Positions 56,645 to 62,683 of a stretch of 64,000 nucleotides of DNA are shown here, piece after piece. The stretch comes from Gaiellasilicea sp963791905 (GTDB lineage Bacteria; Actinomycetota; Thermoleophilia; Gaiellales; Gaiellaceae). The stretch lies in the NCBI GenBank assembly GCA_963791905.1, contig CAWBTX010000006.1, positions 434,001 to 498,000 on the forward strand. The letters are read 5' to 3'. Every line of letters starts with the position of its first letter. The stretch's first letter is position 1. Below the pieces are notes generated by a model. It was given only the letters and a program-made list of their open reading frames with translations, was not told the DNA's origin and searched no databases. A program made the position numbers and the translations under genes.

Positions 56645-56792
56645 GCACGGCGACAGTTTGTGGGCCGCTGGCGTGTGATCTGCGGCGCGCTGCGGCGTCC
56701 TCAGTCGCGCCCAGGCTCTCCAGCCTGGCCGCTCCCTGCGTCCTTGCATCGCTTGCAGCTCACACGCCATCGACCCGAAACCGTCACCGCGC
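56645..56792. repeat. long inverted-repeat (hairpin) element, copy 2
   Basis: A 148-base imperfect palindrome between sufU and the Rieske gene. Arms 56645-56683 and 56755-56792 pair well; TGGCGTGTGATCTGC faces GCAGCTCACACGCCA. The core 56692-56747 is the reverse complement of the core at 9684-9739 at all but the central 19 bases. There copy 1 forms an ATTG/CAAT stem and this copy forms CCAGGCT-CTCC-AGCCTGG. The element ends exactly at the GTG start of the Rieske gene, so it supplies that gene's upstream region. Confidence 0.85.
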
Positions 56793-57119
56793 GTGACACC
56801 CGTGGTCGTCGACGTCTGCCCGGTCGATGAGCTACCGCCGGGCCACGTCAAGATCGTCTACGCCGGGCTCGTCGGCATCGGCGTCTACAACTGCGGCGGC
56901 GCCTACTACGCGCTCGAGGACCGCTGCTCCCACGACGACGGCCCTCTCTGCGAAGGCGAATGGGTGCCCGAGATGTGCATCGCGATCTGCCCCCGCCACG
57001 GCTCGCGCTTCGACATCACCACGGGGAGCGCGTTGACCCTCCCCGCGTTCGAGCCCGTCGCGACCTTCCCCGTGCGGGTGGAGGACGGCTGGGTCAAGGT
57101 CGAAGTTCCGGAGGACTAG
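56793..57119 (+). CDS. Rieske [2Fe-2S] ferredoxin-like protein (NirD/SufX type)
   Basis: 108 residues. Cluster ligands sit in LEDRCSHDDGPLCEGEW and AICPRHGSRFDITTGSAL (C-x-H ... C-x2-H). KIVYAGLVGIGVYNCGGAYY and VATFPVRVEDGWVKVEVPED complete the fold. Downstream of sufS-sufU it probably serves Fe-S cluster assembly or a partner oxygenase. The GTG at 56793 is preceded by the hairpin element, leaving no obvious ribosome-binding site. Confidence 0.9.
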   Translation: MTPVVVDVCPVDELPPGHVKIVYAGLVGIGVYNCGGAYYALEDRCSHDDGPLCEGEWVPEMCIAICPRHGSRFDITTGSALTLPAFEPVATFPVRVEDGWVKVEVPED

Positions 57120-57124
57120 GAGCG

Positions 57125-57712
57125 ATGCTCGACGACCGCGTCCGTGCCGTGCTCGCTCGCCTCGAGGCCGAGGACGCGGACGAGCGCGAGCGGGGCGTGC
57201 CGACCTCCGAGCGGGCGCGCCAGATCGCGCGCACGACCGGCCAGCTCCTCTACGCCTTCGTCGCCCCCCAGACCGCCTGCGAGGTGCTCGAGCTCGGCGG
57301 CTCGCGCGGCTACTCGACGATCTGGCTCGCCGCGGGCGTGCGCCTCTTCGGGGGCCGGGTCGTCTCGCTCGAGCACGACCCCAAGAAGGTCGACGCGTGG
57401 GAGCGCAACGTCGAGGAGGCGGGGCTGTCCGAATGGGCGCAGCTCGTCGAGGGCGACGCGTTCGAGACGCTCGAGCGGATCGAGGACACCTTCGACGTCG
57501 TCTTTCTCGATGCCGAGAAGGACGACTACGAGAGTCTCTTTGCCCTGGCCCGCCCGAGGCTCGAGCCGGGCGGGGTCGTGATCGCCGACAACGTCCTCTC
57601 GCACGCCGACGCGCTGGCGGCGTACTCGGCGGCCCGCCAGGCCGACCCGACCCTCGAGAGCGTCACCGTCCCGCTCGATCGCGGGCTCGAGTTGTCCGTC
57701 GTCCTGAGGTAA
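57125..57712 (+). CDS. O-methyltransferase (DUF1442/family 3-like)
   Basis: 195 residues. ACEVLELGGSRGYSTIWLAA is the SAM-binding motif I, GGRVVSLEHDPKKVDAWERN motif II, FDVVFLDAEKDDYESLFALA and GGVVIADNVLSHADALAAYS the metal and substrate regions of the caffeoyl-CoA-type O-methyltransferases. Substrate unknown. ATG at 57125, five bases after the Rieske gene. The 3' end contains the promoter-like boxes of the following RNA locus. Confidence 0.87.
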   Translation: MLDDRVRAVLARLEAEDADERERGVPTSERARQIARTTGQLLYAFVAPQTACEVLELGGSRGYSTIWLAAGVRLFGGRVVSLEHDPKKVDAWERNVEEAGLSEWAQLVEGDAFETLERIEDTFDVVFLDAEKDDYESLFALARPRLEPGGVVIADNVLSHADALAAYSAARQADPTLESVTVPLDRGLELSVVLR

Positions 57713-57722
57713 CGGCTATATT
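57692..57722 (+). promoter_or_regulatory. candidate sigma70-like promoter of the 57.7 kb RNA locus
   Basis: TTGTCC (57692-57697, 4 of 6 to TTGACA) and TATATT (57717-57722, 5 of 6 to TATAAT) are 19 bases apart. A start near 57729-57731 would place the strong Shine-Dalgarno close to the 5' end. The boxes lie at the end of the O-methyltransferase gene. The call rests on box match only. Confidence 0.45.
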
Positions 57723-57753
57723 CCGAGTACCGCGGAAAGGAGGTGGTCCGGTA

Positions 57754-57795
57754 GTGACAGATTCCAGTACGGGCAGTGGAGGTACCAGCGGGTAG
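57754..57795 (+). CDS. 13-residue micro-ORF with near-perfect Shine-Dalgarno
   Basis: GTG ACA GAT ... TAG encodes MTDSSTGSGGTSG. The preceding box GGAAAGGAGGTGGTCC at 57734-57749 matches 14 of 16 bases to the complement of the 16S rRNA 3' end, with about nine bases between AGGAGG and GTG. Such pairing strength and spacing are unlikely by chance. The peptide is Ser/Thr/Gly-rich and has no charge cluster or membrane helix. It could be a regulatory or standby translation event. It resembles no peptide I recognise. Confidence 0.5.
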   Translation: MTDSSTGSGGTSG

Positions 57796-57919
57796 GGGCG
57801 TGTCCCCGAGACCCACAGGGGAATCGCCATAGCCACGCGTAGGGGACTCGCGTCTACCGCGCCGCCGACTTTCGCAGTCGGCCGGAAGCGCTCCTACTAA
57901 TCCAACGCTGATACCGAAT

Positions 57920-57952
57920 GAACGGGGGCCGCGCAAGCGGCCTCCGTCGTTC
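57920..57952. terminator. strong bidirectional hairpin terminator
   Basis: GAAC at 57920-57923 pairs with GTTC at 57949-57952, enclosing GG and GGCCGC-GCAA-GCGGCC stems. It lies between the plus-strand RNA locus and the convergent epimerase gene, whose stop codon starts at its edge. A U-run is absent, as in many high-GC terminators. Confidence 0.7.
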
Positions 57953-58836
57953 TAGACCGAACGCCTGAGCTGCTCGTCGAGGGGGACGAGCGGGAGGCCG
58001 AAGGTGTCCGCGGCATCCGAGTTCGAGACGACGTTGTCCCCGGCCGCGAGCATCTTCAGCTGGTCGCGCGTCACAGGCGGCGACGGCAACCGCTCGAGGA
58101 TCACCGCCTGCGCCCGCATGAGCCCGAAGGGCACGTGCAGCGTCGGACGCCGCACGCCGAGCGTGCGCTTCAGCCGCGACCAGAACTCGTTCCAGGTGAC
58201 GACGTCCGGCCCGCCCACCTCGAACGACCGGTTCGCCGCGTCCGGCTTGTCCACAGCCGCCGCGAAGTACGCCGCGACGTCCTCGGCCCAGATCGGCTGG
58301 ATCCGCTGCGTCCCCGGACCGGGGATCGGCGTCACGGGGGCGACCTTCGCGATCCGCCGGAACTGACGTAGTGCGCCGCCGTCCGGGCCGAAGATGAAGC
58401 TCGGCCGGAAGATCACGTATTCGAGGCCGGCGCCCTCGACTATCTGCTCCATGTCCCATTTCGCGCGGTAGTAGGGAACGAGGTCCTTCGACTCCTCGTT
58501 CACGCCGAGCGCTGACATGAGGACGAACCGCCGCACGCCCTCCTCCTTCGCGAGCGAGACGAGGTCCCGCGTTCCCTGCGTCATCACGCGCTGGAAGTCC
58601 TCCGGCTTGCCGGTGAGGATCGCGACCAGGTGGACGACGGTGTCCACGCCCTGGACGGCGCGGCGCAGGCCGGCGGGCTCCGTCATGTCCCCGACCACCG
58701 TCTCGCAGCCCAGTGCGCGCAGCGCCTCGCCCTTCGACTCGTCGCGGACCAGCGCCCGCACGGGACGGCCCTCGGCGCGAAGCCGGCGGACGATCCAGCC
58801 GCCGACGAAGCCGTTCGCTCCCGTGACCAGGATCAC
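57952..58836 (-). CDS. NAD-dependent epimerase/dehydratase-like protein (NDUFA9/YfcH-like)
   Basis: 294 residues of an atypical short-chain dehydrogenase. ILVTGANGFVGGWIVRRLRA is the cofactor motif, VVGDMTEPAGLRRAVQGVDT and VVHLVAILTGKPEDFQRVMT follow, and a YRAKWDMEQ block replaces the YxxxK motif (Y and K present in YYRAKWD). VIFRPSFIFGPDGGALRQF and PIWAEDVAAYFAAAV complete it. The NDUFA9-like group often binds quinones or nucleotide-sugars; role unproven. GTG at 58836 overlaps the dcd stop (GTGA). Intact. Confidence 0.83.
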   Translation of the reverse strand: MILVTGANGFVGGWIVRRLRAEGRPVRALVRDESKGEALRALGCETVVGDMTEPAGLRRAVQGVDTVVHLVAILTGKPEDFQRVMTQGTRDLVSLAKEEGVRRFVLMSALGVNEESKDLVPYYRAKWDMEQIVEGAGLEYVIFRPSFIFGPDGGALRQFRRIAKVAPVTPIPGPGTQRIQPIWAEDVAAYFAAAVDKPDAANRSFEVGGPDVVTWNEFWSRLKRTLGVRRPTLHVPFGLMRAQAVILERLPSPPVTRDQLKMLAAGDNVVSNSDAADTFGLPLVPLDEQLRRSV

Positions 58837-59393
58837 TCGAAATTCTTCCAGTAGCGGCTCGGCGTCGGCCCCCGCTGCCCCTGGTACTTCGACCCCAGGC
58901 TGCCGGCCCCGTACGGCGTCTCGGCGGGCTCGCTCAGCTGCACGAACGACAGCTGGCCGATCTTCATCCCGTGGTAGATCGTGATCGGAAGGTTGGCCAC
59001 GTTCGAGAGCTCGAGCGTGACGTGGCCGTCCCAACCCGGGTCGATGAAACCCGCGGTGGAGTGGATGAGGAGCCCGAGGCGGCCCAGGCTCGACTTGCCC
59101 TCGAGCCTCGCCACGAGGTCGTCCGGGAGCCGGACGCGCTCCAGCGTCGACCCGAGCACGAACTCGCCCGGATGGAGGATGAAGGCCTCGTCGTCGATCT
59201 CGACGAGCTCCGTGAGCTCCTCCTGCTCCTGCTTCACGTCGATATACGGATAGCGGGAGTTGCGAAAGACGCGGAAGTAGCGGTCGACGCGGACATCCAG
59301 GCTGGAGGGCTGCATCAGCGACTCGTCGTACGGCTCGACCTCGATCCGGCCCTCGGCGAGGAGGCGACGGATCGTCCGGTCCGAGAGAACCAC
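58833..59393 (-). CDS. dcd: dCTP deaminase (possibly bifunctional with dUTPase)
   Basis: 186 residues. SDRTIRRLLAEGRIEVEPYD and PSSLDVRVDRYFRVFRNSRY are the family start. GEFVLGSTLERVRLPDDLVA, RLEGKSSLGRLGLLIHSTAG, FIDPGWDGHVTLELSNVANL and PITIYHGMKIGQLSFVQLSE carry the catalytic Glu and nucleotide site. It supplies dUMP precursors for thymidylate synthesis. Actinobacterial and archaeal members also act on dUTP. GTG start at 59393. Intact. Confidence 0.95.
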   Translation of the reverse strand: MVLSDRTIRRLLAEGRIEVEPYDESLMQPSSLDVRVDRYFRVFRNSRYPYIDVKQEQEELTELVEIDDEAFILHPGEFVLGSTLERVRLPDDLVARLEGKSSLGRLGLLIHSTAGFIDPGWDGHVTLELSNVANLPITIYHGMKIGQLSFVQLSEPAETPYGAGSLGSKYQGQRGPTPSRYWKNFE

Positions 59394-59453
59394 GCGACGA
59401 TTCTACGGTTCCGGTTGCGAAAAACGGGTTTTCCACATAGCGTTCCCGCGCCC

Positions 59454-60662
59454 GTGTCGATGCTCTTCGAGCCGCTTGAACCACACGAGCGCTTCCGGGC
59501 GCGACGCGAGGCCGCACGCAGGAGACGCCGACGGCGGCGCATGGTGCTGCTTGCAATCCCGCTTGCCGCCGTCGCGAGCGTCGCACTCGGCTCGAAGACG
59601 ATCACCGGAAACGAGGGTCGCCGCGAGCAGGCGCAACCGGCCGCGACGGTCGCGGCGAAGTCCCAGCCGGTGGCTTTTCCACAGCCCCGGGCGCTGCCGG
59701 ACGAGGTGCGCGGCGTGCACGTGACGATGGCGCTCGCCTCCCTCGACGGGAAGCTCGACGAGTACGTCGCGCTGCGCGACGAGGGTCTGAACGCGATCCA
59801 GCTCGACATCAAGGACGAGAACGGGGAGATCGGCTTCGTGCCCTCGGCCGTGCCGCTGGCGGGCAAGATCGGCGCCGCTCGGCCGTACTACAGGCCTCGC
59901 CAGGTCGCCCGCATGATCCACTCGAAGGACATCTACCTGATCGGGCGCCTGGTCGTCTTCGAGGATCCCGTCCTCGCCGAGAATGCACCGCACCTCGCGA
60001 TCAAGCGCCGCGACGGGTCGGTCTGGCGCAACGACGCCGGGCTCGGCTGGTCGAACCCGTACGACAAGCGCGTGTGGGACTACAACGTCTCGATCGCGGA
60101 GGTCGCCGCGCGCGCCGGCTTCGACGAGATCCAGTTCGACTACGTCCGCTTTCCGTCCGACGGGGACGTGGACGACATCGTCTACCCGCGCAACTCCGGC
60201 AAGGCCAAGGGCTGGGTCATCGCCGAGTTCCTGCAGTACGCGACGAAGCGCCTGAAGCCGCTCGGCGTGCGCGTGTCGGCCGACGTCTTCGGTCTCGCGG
60301 CGACACGAGAGCTCGGCGTCGGGCAGGTCCCGAAGCGCCTCGGCCGATACGTCGACACGATGTCGCCGATGGTCTATCCGTCGCACTACAACCCGGGCGA
60401 GTACAACCTCGACGATCCGAACGCCGCCCCCGCCGAGACCGTCTACTACGCCCTCGTCCACTTCAAGCGAGACCTGCGCCGGAGCAAGGCGGAGCTGATC
60501 CCGTGGCTCCAGGACTTCTCCTACGGCCGCACCTACGGGCTCCGCGAGGTACGGGCGCAGATCGAGGCGGCGCGGCGCATAGGCGTCCGCGGCTACCTGC
60601 TCTGGAACCCGCTCGGCGTCTACACGCCGGGCGCGCTGCGCCCGGCCTCCGCGCGAGGCTAG
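59454..60662 (+). CDS. putative glycoside hydrolase (DUF4015, COG1306), membrane-anchored
   Basis: 402 residues. An Arg-rich N-terminus (RFRARREAARRRRRRRR) is followed by a membrane helix (MVLLAIPLAAVASVALG). The TIM-barrel DUF4015 domain has VRGVHVTMALASLDGKLDEY, NAIQLDIKDENGEIGFVPSA, ARAGFDEIQFDYVRFPSDGD with a likely acid pair, GVRVSADVFGLAATRELGVG, VDTMSPMVYPSHYNPGEYNL and LIPWLQDFSYGRTYGLREVR. The active residues resemble family GH13/GH114-like barrels, but no substrate is known. Either GTG 59454 or ATG 59460 is the start. It is divergent from dcd. Confidence 0.85.
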   Translation: MSMLFEPLEPHERFRARREAARRRRRRRRMVLLAIPLAAVASVALGSKTITGNEGRREQAQPAATVAAKSQPVAFPQPRALPDEVRGVHVTMALASLDGKLDEYVALRDEGLNAIQLDIKDENGEIGFVPSAVPLAGKIGAARPYYRPRQVARMIHSKDIYLIGRLVVFEDPVLAENAPHLAIKRRDGSVWRNDAGLGWSNPYDKRVWDYNVSIAEVAARAGFDEIQFDYVRFPSDGDVDDIVYPRNSGKAKGWVIAEFLQYATKRLKPLGVRVSADVFGLAATRELGVGQVPKRLGRYVDTMSPMVYPSHYNPGEYNLDDPNAAPAETVYYALVHFKRDLRRSKAELIPWLQDFSYGRTYGLREVRAQIEAARRIGVRGYLLWNPLGVYTPGALRPASARG

Positions 60663-60665
60663 CTC

Positions 60666-61277
60666 TTACGGCGCGAGCCGCTCGCGGCGCCAGCCGGCGC
60701 CGGCCCGGGTGTAGCGGACGCGGTCGTGCAGCCGGTTCTCGCCGTGCTGCCAGAACTCGTACGCGGCCGGGACGAGCCGGAGGCCGCCCCAGTGCGGCGG
60801 CAGCGGCACGTCCTCGTCGCCGTAGCGCGCCTGCGCCTCCTCGTAGAGCCGCTCGAGCTCCGCGCGGTCGGCGAGCGGCCGGCTCTGCGGTGAGGCCCAG
60901 GCGGCGAGGCGGCTCCCGACCGGCCTCGTCCGGAAGTACTCCTCCGACTCCTCGACGCTCGCCCGCTGGACGGTGCCCTCGACGCGCACCTGCCGGCCGA
61001 GCGGCTGCCAGTGAAAGAGCAGGGCGGCGTGAGGGTTCGCCGCGAGCTCCTCGCCCTTCCGGCTCTCGTAGTTCGTGTGGAAGCCGAAGCCCGCCTCGTC
61101 GGCCTGCTTCAGCAACACCATGCGGATCGAGGGACGGCCGTCCGGCGTCGAGGTGGCCAACGCCATCGCCTCCGGGACTGCTACTCCGGCAGCCTCGGCC
61201 TCGCCGTACCAGCTCCGGAACTGCCGGAGCGGGTCGGCGTCCAGATCCTCGGGCCGCATTGCATAGTGAGTATTCAT
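60666..61277 (-). CDS. pdxH: pyridoxamine 5'-phosphate oxidase
   Basis: 203 residues. Makes pyridoxal phosphate from PNP/PMP with FMN. LATSTPDGRPSIRMVLLKQA is the FMN site, FHTNYESRKGEELAANPHAA and LLFHWQPLGRQVRVEGTVQR follow, and YFRTRPVGSRLAAWASPQS and FWQHGENRLHDRVRYTR close it, all typical of PdxH. ATG at 61277. It is divergent from the PLP-dependent aminotransferase gene and would supply its cofactor. Confidence 0.95.
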   Translation of the reverse strand: MNTHYAMRPEDLDADPLRQFRSWYGEAEAAGVAVPEAMALATSTPDGRPSIRMVLLKQADEAGFGFHTNYESRKGEELAANPHAALLFHWQPLGRQVRVEGTVQRASVEESEEYFRTRPVGSRLAAWASPQSRPLADRAELERLYEEAQARYGDEDVPLPPHWGGLRLVPAAYEFWQHGENRLHDRVRYTRAGAGWRRERLAP

Positions 61278-61314
61278 GTATACAGATCTCCGGGCCGTTC
61301 GCTATCGTCACTCT

Positions 61315-62637
61315 ATGGCGATGACCCGGACGATCGAGCTGCGGACCGGGATCCCCGGACCGCGCTCTCAGCAGCTTCTGGAGCGGAAGGCCCGCGCGGT
61401 CGCGAACGCCAAGACCATCGCGTTGCCCGTGGTCGTCGCGACTGCTCGCGGCGCCACCATCACCGACGTCGACGGCAACGTGCTGATCGACTTCACGGGC
61501 GGCGTCGGCTGCCTGAACGTCGGCCACGCCCACCCGAAGGTGGTCGAGGCAGTGCAGGACCAGGCCGCGCGCTTCCTCCACACGGACTTCACCGTCGTCC
61601 CGTACGAGAACTACATCTCGCTCGCGGAGCGGCTGCTCGAGCGGGCGCCGTTCACGGGCCCCGCCAAGGCGGCCTTCTTCAACGCCGGTACCGAGGCGGT
61701 CGAGAACGCGGTCAAGCTCGCGCGCCTCTACACACGCCGGCCGGCCGTGATCGCCTTCGACGGCGCGTTCCACGGCCGGACGCTGCTGTCGATGACGCTT
61801 ACCTCGAAGCCGCACCCGTACAAGGCAGGCATGGGCCCCTTCGCGCCCGAGGTCTACCGCGCGCCGTACCCGCAGGACTACCGCGGCCCGGACTGGGAGA
61901 CCGCGCTCGAGGAGCTGAAGGCCCTCTTCGTGACGCAGGTCGCCGCCGAGCAGGTCGCCGCGATCCTGATCGAGCCGGTGCTCGGCGAGGGCGGCTTCAT
62001 CCCGGCGCCGCGCCCGTACATGAGCGCTCTCCGAGACCTGTGCGACGAGCACGGCATCGTGCTGATCGTGGACGAGGTGCAGTCGGGCTACGCGCGCACC
62101 GGCAAGCTCTTCGCGATCGAGCACCACGGCATCGAGCCGGACCTGATCACGGTCGCGAAGTCGATCGCCTCCGGGCTCCCCCTCTCGGGCGTGCTCGGCA
62201 AGGCCGAGATCGTCGACGCGGCGCACGACGGCGCCATCGGCGGCACCTACGTCGGCAACCCGGTCGCGCTCGCAGCGGCGCACGCCGTCCTCGACGTCAT
62301 CGACGAGGAGAATCTGTGCGACCGCGCCACCGCGATCGGCGACGTCATCCGGGCCCGCATGCTCGCGTGGCAGGAGCGCTTCCCGGCCGTCGGCGACGTG
62401 CGCGGCCTCGGCGCCATGCTCGCGATCGAGCTCGTCCGCGACCGCGCCACGAAGGAGCCCGCTCCCGATCTCGCCGCCGCGGTGGTCGAGGCGGCGTTGG
62501 AGCGCGGCCTCCTGCTCCTGAAGGCCGGCGTGCACGGAAACTGCATTCGCGTCCTCTGCCCGCTCGTGATCGGCGACGCCGAGCTCGACGAGGCGTTGGA
62601 CGTCTGGGAAGACGCGCTCGCCGCTGTGTTGGACTGA
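61315..62637 (+). CDS. gabT: class III (4-aminobutyrate-type) aminotransferase
   Basis: 440 residues and intact. FNAGTEAVENAVKLARLYTR, FDGAFHGRTLLSMTLTSKPH, ILIEPVLGEGGFIPAPRPYM, VLIVDEVQSGYARTGKLFAI with the PLP Asp, and PLP Lys in LITVAKSIASGLPLSGVL. The overall pattern is GabT-like (4-aminobutyrate aminotransferase). Other omega-amino substrates are possible. The ATG at 61315 (or 61321) is preferred over the earlier in-frame ATG at 61276, which lies in the divergent pdxH region. Confidence 0.9.
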   Translation: MAMTRTIELRTGIPGPRSQQLLERKARAVANAKTIALPVVVATARGATITDVDGNVLIDFTGGVGCLNVGHAHPKVVEAVQDQAARFLHTDFTVVPYENYISLAERLLERAPFTGPAKAAFFNAGTEAVENAVKLARLYTRRPAVIAFDGAFHGRTLLSMTLTSKPHPYKAGMGPFAPEVYRAPYPQDYRGPDWETALEELKALFVTQVAAEQVAAILIEPVLGEGGFIPAPRPYMSALRDLCDEHGIVLIVDEVQSGYARTGKLFAIEHHGIEPDLITVAKSIASGLPLSGVLGKAEIVDAAHDGAIGGTYVGNPVALAAAHAVLDVIDEENLCDRATAIGDVIRARMLAWQERFPAVGDVRGLGAMLAIELVRDRATKEPAPDLAAAVVEAALERGLLLLKAGVHGNCIRVLCPLVIGDAELDEALDVWEDALAAVLD

Positions 62638-62683
62638 CACCGCCCTCGACTAGCTTTTCGGCGCGGCGGGAACGCTAGGTTGA

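Larger units (their letters stand above)
57730..57952 (+). ncRNA. candidate structured small RNA / dual-function transcript
   Basis: About 220 bases without a long ORF and with several stems. GGGG/CCCC (57795-57806) can alternatively pair with GGGG at 57818-57821. GCCGACT-TTCGC-AGTCGGC (57864-57882) is a perfect 7-bp hairpin. CGCG-N9-CGCG is at 57837-57853. A terminator follows at 57920-57952. It carries a 13-codon ORF near its 5' end. No plus-strand gene follows (the next gene is convergent), so it is not a simple leader. No Rfam family is recognised by eye. Confidence 0.45.

Noticed and set aside
57526..57936. 136-codon minus-strand ORF across the RNA locus
   Set aside because: It runs antisense through the O-methyltransferase and lacks any fold-like pattern or start signal.
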